Assembly (NCBI RefSeq): GCF_020400585.1
Contig: NZ_JAINVF010000004.1
Location: 248,001-312,000, forward strand
Direction of reading: 5' to 3'
DNA length: 64,000 bases
Source: Streptomyces sp. NK08204
GTDB taxonomy: Bacteria; Actinomycetota; Actinomycetes; Streptomycetales; Streptomycetaceae
The notes below the pieces were generated by a model that saw only the letters and a list, made by a program, of their open reading frames with translations, searched no databases and had not been told where the DNA came from. The translations under genes and the position numbers were made by a program. How positions within the stretch are numbered: the stretch's first letter is position 1; the number at the start of each line of letters is the position of its first letter. Shown in pieces: positions 46,601 through 55,069 of this stretch.

Positions 46601-47422
46601 TCAGCCCTGCTGCTTCTTGAGCACGTCGGTGAGGTCGGCGGTGCGCGCGGCGGGCGGGGCCTTGACGGCGACCGGCTTGCCGAACTTCTCGAAGTCCATG
46701 GTCACCGTCATGGTGCCCATCTTCTGCTTCAACCGCACCGGAAGGTCGTCGGGGCCGACCCACACGTCCATGACGACCGAGGTCGCTCCGGTCACCGCGC
46801 TCATGGGGCTGCCGTCGCCGTAGACGTCCTTGAGCCTGCCCATGTGGTCCTGGTCGACCACGGCGCGGTAGTGCGTGGTGCGCCGTCCGTTCACGGTCTG
46901 CGTGCCGAGGTCCGTGACGTCGTCGGCGTACTTCAGGCCCTTCATGGAGGCCGAGGGGCTGCCGTTGTCGCCGGCGAGGGCCTGGGCGCCCTTCTTCCCG
47001 AACACGGCCGAACCGTCGACCTTGATCCAGTCCTTGCCCTTGTACGGGCCGGAGGCGAAGGTGTCGACGTCGTAGTAGTAGACGCCGTCGACGAACAGGA
47101 CGTGCGTCCTGGGGGAGCGGTTGACGGCCTGCATGTGCACGGCCCTGGTGTCCGTCTCCACGTCGAAGGCGTACCCGTCGCCCCAGGAGTACGTGCCCTC
47201 CATGGCGACCGGGCCGCTGGTGCCGGGGTAGACCGTCATCCGCACCTCGGCCGAGCCGAGAGCCTCCGTCCGGTCCGTCGCCCGGGCCAGCGCCGCCATC
47301 ACCTTGTCGGCGTTGTCGACCGCCTTGACCGCCGCCTTCGCGCCCTCCGTGCCGCACCCGGAGGCCGCGACCAGCGCCGCCACCGTGAGAACCGCCCAGG
47401 CAGCGGTGTGTCGCGTCTTCAT
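46601..47422 (-). CDS. Secreted lipoprotein (LppX/LprG-like fold)
   Basis: 273-residue lipoprotein. ATG 47422 gives a lipoprotein signal ending in the lipobox AASGC (Cys ~27). The mature part is beta-rich with MEGTYSWGDGYAFDVE, VLFVDGVYYYDVDTFASG and MDVWVGPDDLPVRLKQKMG, the half-barrel pattern of the LolA/LppX-like family. It probably binds a lipid or peptide outside the membrane. An in-frame extension upstream to 47482 would lose the signal. Divergent from the amino acid permease. Confidence 0.85.
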   Translation of the reverse strand: MKTRHTAAWAVLTVAALVAASGCGTEGAKAAVKAVDNADKVMAALARATDRTEALGSAEVRMTVYPGTSGPVAMEGTYSWGDGYAFDVETDTRAVHMQAVNRSPRTHVLFVDGVYYYDVDTFASGPYKGKDWIKVDGSAVFGKKGAQALAGDNGSPSASMKGLKYADDVTDLGTQTVNGRRTTHYRAVVDQDHMGRLKDVYGDGSPMSAVTGATSVVMDVWVGPDDLPVRLKQKMGTMTVTMDFEKFGKPVAVKAPPAARTADLTDVLKKQQG

Positions 47423-47856
47423 GTCCCCACCCAAAGCTGTGTGCCGGTTGTGAGCGGCGACTCTATCGGCGCTGACTGACATGGACGCGACCGTTTTATC
47501 CGTCCGGATACCGGACGCCCTGACATTTTTTTGACACCTTGGCTGCGGTTCCCGTTCGGGCGGGATGAAACGGGTGACGAAGGGGTTGCGTGCAGATGAC
47601 CATGGAAAGCAAGGTCACACTTGCTCAGGGCTTGATGGATGCACCAACAGCGGTCTGCGGCCTGGGAAAGTGATGTGACGTGCGACGTATCGGAACTACG
47701 GATTCCGAAGGTAAATGGCCATTGACGTGGCGGTTTTCGTCGGGGTTCCCTATGGCAGCGCCGGGAGCGGACCAGATGAACGTATGGCGATCCGCCGGAG
47801 GCGATAGCGCTCCCGACCCCACCCTCAGTCGCACGAGTCGATCGGAACCGCCGCAT
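47423..47856. other. 434-base divergent region with a possible leader peptide
   Basis: Carries promoters for the lipoprotein and permease genes. A TTGACA preceded by a T-run occurs at 47531-47536. A 25-codon frame lies at 47596-47673. Permease translation could start at 47752 or 47776 inside this stretch (see that gene). Confidence 0.45.
47596..47673 (+). CDS. Possible 25-residue leader peptide
   Basis: ATG 47596 to TGA 47673 encodes TMESKVTLAQGLMDAP TAVCGLGK after the initial Met, with AGGGG 10 bases upstream. Third-position GC (about 64%) is lower than in neighbouring genes, and the peptide has no known family. It sits in the permease leader, so it could be an upstream regulatory peptide or chance. 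Confidence 0.3.
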   Translation: MTMESKVTLAQGLMDAPTAVCGLGK

Positions 47857-49254
47857 ATGACCGACACGCTCAGCCCTGTCGAGACAGCCGTCATGGAGGG
47901 CACGGACAGCCCCCAGAAACTCAAGCGTTCCATCGGCGTCGTCGGCGGCACCCTGCTGACGCTGTCGTGCGTCACCCCCGCCTCCACACTCTTCGTGATC
48001 GTGCCCGACCTGTTCTCCAGCCTCGGCACGGCGACGGCCCTGTGCATCGCCATCGGCGCGCTGCTCTGTATCCCCGTGGCCTTCTGCTACTCGGAGCTGG
48101 GCACCCTCATCCCCAGCGCGGGCGGCGAGTACGCGATCGTCTCCACGCTCGCCGGACGGCTCGCCGGCTGGCTGGCCTTCGTGATGTCCCTCCTCGTCGT
48201 GATGATCGTCCCTCCGGTCATCGCGATGGGCACCGCCGACTATCTCGCCCCCGTCATCCACCTCGACCCGTCCTGGACCGGCGCCGGGGTGATGATCGCC
48301 GCCACCCTCGCCGGCCTGCTGGACCTGCGCGCCAACGCCTGGATCACCGGCATCTTCCTGGTCCTGGAGGTCGTCGCGGCCGGTGTCGTCGCCGTCCTCG
48401 GCTTCACCCACACCCATCGCGGCGTGAGCAGCCTCGGCTCCCTGCAGGTGGCCGGCGCCCACACGCACGTCGACGCCGTCACCGCCATGATGGTCGTCTC
48501 CGGGCTCGCCATCGCCCTCTTCGTCACCCAGGGCTTCTCCACCGCCGTCTACCTCTCGGAGGAGCTGGAGAACCCGCGCCGCAACGTCGCCCGCACCGTC
48601 CTCGCCACGCTGGCCATCTCCACCCTGGTCATCATCGTGCCGGTCGCCGCGATCACCCTGGGCGCCGGTGACCTGAAGTCCCTGACCGGCGGCGACATCA
48701 GCAGCATGGTCATCGCCTGGAGCAACTCGGCCGTCGGCACCTTCGTCAGCCTCTGCGTCGCCCTCGCGATCATCAACGCGGGCATCGTCATGGTCATCCA
48801 GAACTCCCGCGTCCTGTTCGCCTCCGCCCGCGACAAGGCCTGGCCCGCGCCGGTCAACAACGCCCTGGCCAAGCTCGGCCGGTTCGGCTCCCCCTGGGTG
48901 GCCACCCTCGTCGTCGGCGTCCCCGGCGCGTTCCTCTGCTTCGTCAACCTCGACACCCTCTACGGCGTGACCGGCGTCGCCGTCACCGGCCTCTACCTGC
49001 TGGTCGCGATCGCCGCGCTGCTCGCCCGGCGCGGACCGCACGGCGAGAAGAAGGTGTGGCGCATGCCGCTGTGGCCCGCGATGCCGGTCCTGCTGATCGC
49101 GGTCCTCGTCTACATCCTCGTGGAGCAGGACCCCACCTACCTGATCTGGACCGGCGGCATCACCGCCGTCGCCACCCTCTACTGGGCCTTCTACCTCCGC
49201 CCCCGCCGCGAGACCCGCTGGCTCGTCTCCCTCCCGGAGGACGTGCAGGCCTGA
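47857..49254 (+). CDS. APC-family amino acid permease
   Basis: ~465-residue permease with about 12 membrane segments. The first helix GVVGGTLLTLSCVTPASTLF and ELGTLIPSAGGEYAIV are typical of the amino acid-polyamine-organocation family; FVTQGFSTAVYLSEELENPRRNV is the conserved loop. The start is ambiguous: ATG 47857 begins the conserved part but has a weak ribosome site, while ATG 47776 has GGAG at good spacing and adds 27 residues. The substrate is probably an amino acid or amine. A very strong terminator follows. Confidence 0.88.
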   Translation: MTDTLSPVETAVMEGTDSPQKLKRSIGVVGGTLLTLSCVTPASTLFVIVPDLFSSLGTATALCIAIGALLCIPVAFCYSELGTLIPSAGGEYAIVSTLAGRLAGWLAFVMSLLVVMIVPPVIAMGTADYLAPVIHLDPSWTGAGVMIAATLAGLLDLRANAWITGIFLVLEVVAAGVVAVLGFTHTHRGVSSLGSLQVAGAHTHVDAVTAMMVVSGLAIALFVTQGFSTAVYLSEELENPRRNVARTVLATLAISTLVIIVPVAAITLGAGDLKSLTGGDISSMVIAWSNSAVGTFVSLCVALAIINAGIVMVIQNSRVLFASARDKAWPAPVNNALAKLGRFGSPWVATLVVGVPGAFLCFVNLDTLYGVTGVAVTGLYLLVAIAALLARRGPHGEKKVWRMPLWPAMPVLLIAVLVYILVEQDPTYLIWTGGITAVATLYWAFYLRPRRETRWLVSLPEDVQA

Positions 49255-49290
49255 CGGTCCCCCCCGTCCCCCAACCCCTGTCCCCCCAAC

Positions 49291-49332
49291 CCCTGTCCCC
49301 GCGTACCGCGACCGGAGTACGCGGGGACAGGG
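49291..49332. terminator. 16-bp perfect-stem terminator
   Basis: CCCTGTCCCCGCGTAC (49291-49306) and GTACGCGGGGACAGGG (49317-49332) are fully complementary with a 10-base loop. It follows the permease by 36 bases and isolates it from the hydrolase-ABC genes. Confidence 0.92.
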
Positions 49333-49409
49333 CTGTACTCCGCAAGGAGGGGCCGGGGTTCAGCCCGGCGGGCGCATCCGTCGCCGGTCGTGGCCCGTAC
49401 GGTTGAGGC

Positions 49410-52061
49410 ATGGATCTTCGCGTGCCCGCGCTGCGAGGGCTGTTGAAGGGACCGCGGCGGCTACTGGCCGCCGTGGCCGCCGTCGTGGTGCTCGCCGGCA
49501 CCGGTACGTGGACGGCCGCCGCCGTCGGCGGTGAGCACCCGGTGCACCGGACCGACCGGGTCATGACCATGGCCGACGGCACGCGCCTGGACACCTCGTA
49601 CTTCACCACCGCCTCCGCCGGCCGCCGCCCCGCCGTCCTGCTGGGCCACGGCTTCGGCGGCAGCAAGGACGACGTGCGCGCGCAGGCCGAGGACCTGGCA
49701 CGCGACGGGTACGCGGTCCTGACCTGGTCCGCGCGCGGCTTCGGGAAGTCGACCGGCAGGATCGGACTCAACGACCCGGAGCACGAGGTCGCCGACGTCT
49801 CCCGGCTCATCGACTGGCTGGCCGGGCAGCCGCAGGTCCGCCTCGACAAGCCCGGCGACCCGCGCGTGGGCATGGCCGGCGCCTCCTACGGCGGCGCGGT
49901 CTCCCTGCTCGCCGCCGCCTACGACCACCGGGTCGACGCCATCGCCCCGGCCGTCACCTACTGGAACCTGGCCGACGCCCTGTTCCCGAACGGCGTGTTC
50001 AAGAAGCTGTGGGCCGGCATCTTCTTCAACACCGGCGGCGGCTGCGCCCGGTTCGAGCCCGTGCTGTGCCGGATGTACGACCGGGTCGCCCAGTCCGGCA
50101 CGCCGGACGAGGCCGCCCGCGAACTACTGGAGGAGCGCTCCCCGTCCGCCGTCGGCGACCGCATCAAGGTGCCCACGCTGCTGGTGCAGGGCCAGACCGA
50201 CTCCCTGTTCACGCTCGCCCAGTCCGATGCCGCCCAGCGGGCGATCCGCGCGGGCGGCGCGCCCGTGGACGTCGACTGGATCGCGGGTGGCCACGACGGC
50301 GGCGACACGGAGAACGGCCGCGTGCAGGCACGCGTGACCGCCTGGTTCGACCGCTACCTGAAGGGCGACAAGGGCACCGCCACCGGCCCGGCCTTCCGCA
50401 TCACCCGCACCGGAGGCATCGACTCCACCAACGGCACGGCCCTGCTGCGCGGCGCCACCGCCGACACCTACCCGGGCCTGCACGACCACCGCCGGGCCGT
50501 CGCCCTGACCGGCGGCGAGCAGCGGTTCGCCAACCCCGCCGGTGCCAGTCCGCCCGCCGTCTCCGCCCTGCCCGGCCTCGGCGGCTCCGGCGGCCTCACC
50601 CAGCTCTCCGCGCTCGGCCTCGGCGTGTCCCTCGACTTCCCCGGCCAGTACGCGCGCTTCGACTCCGCGCCGCTCACCGCCGGCCTGCGGATCACCGGCA
50701 CGCCGACGGCGACCGTCCACGTCACCTCCACCAGCGCGGACGCCGTCCTCTTCGGCAAGGTGTACGACGTCGGCCCCGACGGCACCCAGCAGGTGCTGCC
50801 CGCCCAGCTCGTCACCCCCCTGCGGGTCACCGGGGCCAGGTCCGGCAAGGACGTGACGATCACCCTCCCCGCGATCGACCACGAGGTGCAGAAGGGCCAC
50901 CGGCTGCGCCTCGTCCTCGCCTCCACCGACCTCGGCTACGCCTCCCCGGCCGCCCCGGCCACCTACACCGTCTCCCTGAAGGGAGACCTGAACGTGCCGA
51001 CGGCCCCCGCCGTCACCACCGCCGCCGCACCCCTGCCCGCCTGGGTGTGGTGGCTGCCCCCGGCCGGCCTGGTGGTCGCCCTCGCCCTGCTGCTCCCCGT
51101 CAGGCGCCGCACGAGCGCCCCCGCACCGGATCCGGCACTCGCCGACGTCCCGTTGCAGATCACCGACCTGAGCAAGCGGTACGCCAGGTCCGCCGACCGG
51201 TACGCCGTCAGCGGCCTGTCCTTCCGGGTGGAGAGGGGCCAGGTGCTCGGCCTGCTCGGACCCAACGGCGCGGGCAAGACCACCACCCTGCGCATGCTGA
51301 TGGGCCTGATCACGCCGGACGGCGGCGAGATCCGCGTCTTCGGGCACGCGATCCGGCCCGGCGCACCGGTGCTGTCCCGGGTCGGCGCCTTTGTGGAGGG
51401 CGCGGGCTTCCTGCCCCACCTGTCCGGGCGGGAGAACCTGGAACTGTACTGGCGGGCCACCGGCCGCCCGCCCGAGGACGCCCGTCTCGACGAAGCGCTG
51501 GAGATCGCGGGCCTCGGCGACGCGCTCGCCCGCGCGGTGCGCACGTACTCCCAGGGCATGCGCCAGCGCCTCGCCATCGCCCAGGCCATGCTCGGCCTGC
51601 CGGACCTGCTGATCCTGGACGAGCCCACCAACGGCCTCGACCCGCCCCAGATCCGCGAGATGCGCGAGGTGATGATCCGCTACGCGGCCGGCGGCCGGAC
51701 GGTGATCGTCTCCAGCCATCTCCTCGCCGAGGTCGAACAGTCCTGCACCCACCTGGTGGTGATGGACCGCGGCCGGCTGGTCCAGGCCGGGCCCGTCGGG
51801 GAGATCGTCGGCTCCGGCGACACCCTGCTGGTCGGCACCGGCACACCCGTGGAGGAGCCCGTCGTGGAGAAGGTGGCCGCGCTGCCCGGCGTCGCCTCCG
51901 CGGTGCGCACCGACGACGGCCTGCTGGTCGGCCTCCGGTCCGGCGGCACCGCCGAGCGGCTGGTCGTGGAGCTGGTGCGCCTCGGCGTGCCCGTCGCCTC
52001 GGTCGGCCCGCACCGCCGCCTGGAAGACGCCTTCCTGACCCTGATCGGAGGTTCCGCATGA
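49410..52061 (+). CDS. Exported alpha/beta hydrolase fused to an ABC ATPase
   Basis: 883 residues, two unrelated modules in one chain. Residues ~17-38 form a membrane anchor. Residues ~50-530 are a CocE/X-Pro peptidase-like alpha/beta hydrolase with nucleophile S159 in GASYGG, acid candidate D264 (GQTDSLF), H295 (GGHDGG) and a C-terminal jelly-roll-like domain. Residues ~545-564 are a second membrane helix. Residues ~580-883 are a cytoplasmic ABC ATPase: Walker A GPNGAGKTTT ~617, signature YSQGMRQRL, Walker B LLILDEPTNGLD. The predicted topology puts the hydrolase outside and the ATPase inside. Its TGA overlaps the permease ATG. Substrate unknown. Confidence 0.9.
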   Translation: MDLRVPALRGLLKGPRRLLAAVAAVVVLAGTGTWTAAAVGGEHPVHRTDRVMTMADGTRLDTSYFTTASAGRRPAVLLGHGFGGSKDDVRAQAEDLARDGYAVLTWSARGFGKSTGRIGLNDPEHEVADVSRLIDWLAGQPQVRLDKPGDPRVGMAGASYGGAVSLLAAAYDHRVDAIAPAVTYWNLADALFPNGVFKKLWAGIFFNTGGGCARFEPVLCRMYDRVAQSGTPDEAARELLEERSPSAVGDRIKVPTLLVQGQTDSLFTLAQSDAAQRAIRAGGAPVDVDWIAGGHDGGDTENGRVQARVTAWFDRYLKGDKGTATGPAFRITRTGGIDSTNGTALLRGATADTYPGLHDHRRAVALTGGEQRFANPAGASPPAVSALPGLGGSGGLTQLSALGLGVSLDFPGQYARFDSAPLTAGLRITGTPTATVHVTSTSADAVLFGKVYDVGPDGTQQVLPAQLVTPLRVTGARSGKDVTITLPAIDHEVQKGHRLRLVLASTDLGYASPAAPATYTVSLKGDLNVPTAPAVTTAAAPLPAWVWWLPPAGLVVALALLLPVRRRTSAPAPDPALADVPLQITDLSKRYARSADRYAVSGLSFRVERGQVLGLLGPNGAGKTTTLRMLMGLITPDGGEIRVFGHAIRPGAPVLSRVGAFVEGAGFLPHLSGRENLELYWRATGRPPEDARLDEALEIAGLGDALARAVRTYSQGMRQRLAIAQAMLGLPDLLILDEPTNGLDPPQIREMREVMIRYAAGGRTVIVSSHLLAEVEQSCTHLVVMDRGRLVQAGPVGEIVGSGDTLLVGTGTPVEEPVVEKVAALPGVASAVRTDDGLLVGLRSGGTAERLVVELVRLGVPVASVGPHRRLEDAFLTLIGGSA

Positions 52062-52930
52062 GTGCCCTCACCGAGCGCACGGAGCCCATGGAGACGGCCT
52101 CCGGCTACCGCGCGGGCCGTACGCTGCCGCTGCGCGTCGAACTGGTCCGGCAGCTGGGGCGGCGCCGCACGCTGGTCATGGGCGGCATCCTCGCCGTGCT
52201 GCCGTTCGTGCTGCTGATCGCGTTCGCGATCGGCGGCGACCCGTCGAGCCGCAACGGCCAGGTCACCCTGCTGGACACCGCCACCGCGTCCGGCGCCAAC
52301 TTCGCCGCGGTGAACCTCTTCGTCTCGGCGGGCTTCCTGCTGGTCATCCCGGTCGCTCTGTTCTGCGGGGACACGGTCGCCTCGGAGGCCGGCTGGTCCT
52401 CCCTGCGCTATCTGCTCGCCGCGCCCGTGCCCAGAGCCCGGCTGCTGTGGTCCAAGCTCGTCGTGGGACTCGGGCTCAGCCTGGCCGCGATGATCCTGCT
52501 GCCCGCGGTGGCGCTCGCCGTCGGCACGGCGGCCTACGGCTGGGGCCCGCTGCACATCCCCACCGGCGGTGTGCTCGACTCGGGCACGGCGGCTCAGCGG
52601 CTCGCGGTGGCGGTGGCGTACGTCTTCGTCTCCCAGCTGGTCACCGCAGGGCTCGCGTTCTGGCTGTCGACGAAGACGGACGCCCCGCTGGGTGCGGTCG
52701 GCGGCGCCGTCGGACTGACCATCGTCGGCAACGTCCTGGACGCCGTCACCGCCCTCGGCCACTGGCGCGACTTCCTGCCCCCGCACTGGCAGTTCGCCTG
52801 GGCCGACGCCGTCCAGCCGCACCCCGAGTGGTCCGGCATGATCCAGGGCGGCGCGATCTCCGTCTCCTACGCCCTGGTGCTGTTCGCCCTGGCCTTCCGG
52901 GGGTTCGCCCGCAAGGACATCGTCTCCTAG
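52058..52930 (+). CDS. ABC-2-type permease
   Basis: 290-residue membrane protein with about six hydrophobic segments (RTLVMGGILAVLPFVLLIAF, LFVSAGFLLVIPVALFCGD, VVGLGLSLAAMILLPAVALA and others), typical of ABC-2 permeases. ATG 52058 overlaps the stop of the hydrolase-ATPase gene by 4 bases. It supplies the transmembrane channel of that system. Substrate unknown. Confidence 0.92.
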   Translation: MSALTERTEPMETASGYRAGRTLPLRVELVRQLGRRRTLVMGGILAVLPFVLLIAFAIGGDPSSRNGQVTLLDTATASGANFAAVNLFVSAGFLLVIPVALFCGDTVASEAGWSSLRYLLAAPVPRARLLWSKLVVGLGLSLAAMILLPAVALAVGTAAYGWGPLHIPTGGVLDSGTAAQRLAVAVAYVFVSQLVTAGLAFWLSTKTDAPLGAVGGAVGLTIVGNVLDAVTALGHWRDFLPPHWQFAWADAVQPHPEWSGMIQGGAISVSYALVLFALAFRGFARKDIVS

Positions 52931-53063
52931 GCCCAGGACCTCGCCGCCTGGGACCAGGACCTGGCCCCTGGCCCTGGCGGCCCGCGTGTGCCGAGGTGCA
53001 GCAGCCGGTCCCGTCCGTACCTCGGGGTGCCGGCGGAATCCCTCCGCGCCTTCGCATGCCTGC

Positions 53064-53093
53064 GGCGGGCCACCGGGGAACCGGTGACCCGCC
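53064..53093 (-). terminator. Rodlin terminator hairpin
   Basis: GGCGGG-C-CACCGG (53064-53076) and CCGGTG-A-CCCGCC (53081-53093) pair with one mismatch around a 4-base loop, just past the minus-strand rodlin stop. Confidence 0.7.
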
Positions 53094-53111
53094 GTCGTGC
53101 GGGGCGCTCGC

Positions 53112-53519
53112 TCAGCTGTTGCCGGTGCCGTTGCCGGACAGGGTGGAGACGTCGCCGAGGAGGTGCGAGAGCGGCTCGTCGCCCTTGGCCTGGGTGGAGT
53201 TCTCGGTGCACTGCTGGTTCTGCGGCGAGGACAGGACCGGGACGTCCTGCGCGCCGACGTTGACCGGAGCCAGGATCGACTGGGGGTTGACCTTCGCCGG
53301 CACGCCGACGCAGGGCTTGTTGAGCGAGCCCTGGATGAGCGCCATCTGGGGGCTCATGTCGCCGAAGGTGGCCGAGTTGCCGAACGACTGGGCCGCGTTG
53401 TTGCCGCTGTAGGAGGTGGTGCCCTGGTCGTCGCCGGTGGCGAGGGCCTGGGGCGCCGCCACACCGGCGAGGCCGGCGACGGAGGCGGCGACAGCCGCGG
53501 TTGCCCACAGCTTCTTCAT
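53112..53519 (-). CDS. rdlA: Rodlin, spore/aerial hypha surface protein
   Basis: 135 residues, the exact family length. Signal peptide (KKLWATAAVAASVAGLAGVA, cleaved near ALATG); mature protein has SYSGNNAAQSFGNSATFGDMSPQMALIQGSLNKPCVG and SSPQNQQCTENSTQAKGDEPLSHLL. Two conserved Cys. Rodlins assemble with chaplins into the rodlet layer that makes aerial structures hydrophobic. ATG 53519 follows AAAGGGAA. Whether it corresponds to rdlA or rdlB cannot be decided here. Confidence 0.95.
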   Translation of the reverse strand: MKKLWATAAVAASVAGLAGVAAPQALATGDDQGTTSYSGNNAAQSFGNSATFGDMSPQMALIQGSLNKPCVGVPAKVNPQSILAPVNVGAQDVPVLSSPQNQQCTENSTQAKGDEPLSHLLGDVSTLSGNGTGNS

Positions 53520-53712
53520 GGTGGTTCCCTTTCGAAAGGCGGACTCCGGCGAGGGAGTGCGTGACCGTCAACGGCCCCCGCCCCGACGGGGTTGCGACCC
53601 ATGCTCCGATCGGAGCAGTGCAGTCGGATGAGCTCACAAGTGTGTCGTGGTCGGCGCGGGCACGCGAACAGCCCGACGGGGGAGACCTACGAGAAGCCCG
53701 GGAGATGCTCGC

Positions 53713-54132
53713 TCAGCCGCTGCCGCTGCCGCTGCCGCTGCCGCTGCCGGACAGGACGGGGCTGTCGTCGAGCATGTGCGAGAGCGGCTCGTCGCCCTTG
53801 GCCTGGGTGGAGTTCTCGGTGCACTGCTGGTTCTGCGGCGAGGACAGGGCCGGGACGTCCGGCACGCCGACGTTGGCGAGGCCGGCCGGCGACTGCGCGT
53901 TGACCTTGGCCGGCAGGCCGACACAGGGCTCGTTCAGCGCGCCCTGGAGGAGCGCCATCCGGGGCTCATGTCGCCGAAGGTGGCCGAGCTGCCGAAGGCC
54001 TGTGATGCGCCGACGCCGCTGAAGGAGGTGGTGCCGTTGTCGTTGCCCGTGGCGAGAGCCGGCGAAGTGGCGGCGGCAGAGGCGCTGACGGCGAGGGGGC
54101 AACCGTGGCGGCAGCCAGAACCTTCTGACCAC
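53713..54132 (-). pseudogene. rdlB: Rodlin with three compensating -1 frameshifts
   Basis: The C-terminal half (from ~residue 58: MALLQGALNEPCVGLPAKVN to the stop) is normal rodlin. Three single-base losses scramble the N-terminal part: at codon ~3 near 54128 (GTCAAGAAG-type to GTCAGAAGG), near 54088 (GCCCCCTC), and near 53960 (AGCCCCGG for AGCCCCCGG). Together they restore frame, so an uninterrupted frame from GTG 54132 remains, but the signal peptide and first mature segment are lost. The C-terminus ends in SG repeats (hexamer CCGCTG, ~53716-53749). It is either a true pseudogene or base-call errors. Confidence 0.85.
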
Positions 54133-54477
54133 TTACTGAGTCCCTTCTGAAGAATCCCCGTCCACCGGAGCGCACTGGTTCAACTGCCCATTGGCCCCTG
54201 CGTTGCCCGGGTTCACTCCAATGGCCCATGGAAACCACCGTTCAATCAGCAGCGCACCCAAGAACCCGCCTCACCTCGAAGCAGCGCTCTGTCGATCCGT
54301 CAAGACAGGAAAGTTGTACGGGCGTTCGGGTGAATTCGGCAACGGCGCGCGTTCCGTAGTTTCTTCGGCTGTCTATCCCTCGTTTTACAGCCCGTCGGTC
54401 ATGTGGCGAGCCGTTCAAGCTGTGCTCGCTCGGTTTCGGCCGTCCAAAAGGGCATGACCGCAGAGAAGGGAAAGTCC
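54133..54477. other. 345-base divergent rodlin/chaplin promoter region
   Basis: Non-coding; separates the minus-strand rodlin and plus-strand chaplin. Such genes are normally controlled by developmental regulators (BldN sigma in Streptomyces, established knowledge); no clear BldN -10/-35 pair could be assigned. Confidence 0.45.
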
Positions 54478-54705
54478 ATGAAGAAGAGCGCTGCTGTCGT
54501 CGCCGGTGCCATCCTGGCGCTGGGCGGAGCCGCCCCCGCCTTCGCCGACGCCGGGGCCGAAGGCGCCGCCACCGGTTCCCAGGGTGTCCTCTCCGGGAAC
54601 CTTGTCCAGGCCCCGATTCACATCCCGGGCAGCGCCTGCGGCAACACCCTGGGCGCCATCACGCTGCTGAACCCGGCGCTCGGCAACACCTGCAACAACG
54701 GCTGA
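54478..54705 (+). CDS. chpD: Short chaplin, aerial hyphae surface amyloid
   Basis: 75-residue short chaplin. Sec signal (KKSAAVVAGAILALGGAAP, cleavage after FAD), then the chaplin domain: SQGVLSGNLVQAPIHIPGSACGNTLGAITLLNPALGNTCNN. Two Cys form the usual disulfide. Chaplins secreted from aerial hyphae assemble into amyloid rodlets with rodlins. AGAAGGG precedes the ATG. The chpD name rests on recalled N-terminal similarity to S. coelicolor ChpD and its position next to rodlins. Confidence 0.92.
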   Translation: MKKSAAVVAGAILALGGAAPAFADAGAEGAATGSQGVLSGNLVQAPIHIPGSACGNTLGAITLLNPALGNTCNNG

Positions 54706-54859
54706 CGTAACGCAACGCACCAGCCCAGCGGCTGCGTTCGGGCCGGTCTCGGACCGTCGATCACTCGATCTGCTCAGGTCCGAGGCCGGCCCTCCCATTT
54801 CTTCGAACAAGAAGGCACTTGGATCGCAGCAGACCCTTGGCAGGGCAAGGGCAAGGATC

Positions 54860-55069
54860 GTGGCAGCCGCAGCGACCGGCGGCCTGTCCCCGTACGGCAG
54901 GCCCCGCGCTCACCGACTCGGACGCGCACGGTGCCGCCCAGCTCACCCGGGCGTGCTCTGAGGCAACACGGTCAACGCCCCGGCGGACGTACCAGTCCCT
55001 GCTTGCGGCAACTCCGTGGACCCCGTCGCCGCGTTGAACCCGGCGATCGGGAACTTCTGCGCGGACGGC
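54860..55069 (+). pseudogene. Decayed chaplin
   Basis: The frame ending at 55069 reads GVL-stop-GNTVNAPADVPVPACGN then ALNPAIGNFCADG, unmistakably a chaplin domain, but GVLSGN is interrupted by TGA where TCA/TCC would code Ser. A frameshift separates this from an upstream piece LTDSDAHGAA, and another from a signal-like AAAATGGLS. The original stop is gone. The lesions make it a pseudogene between two intact chaplins. Confidence 0.8.

Noticed and set aside
53716..53749. CCGCTG hexamer array considered as a CRISPR or tandem regulatory repeat
   Set aside because: It encodes the Ser-Gly tail of the damaged rodlin and has no spacers.
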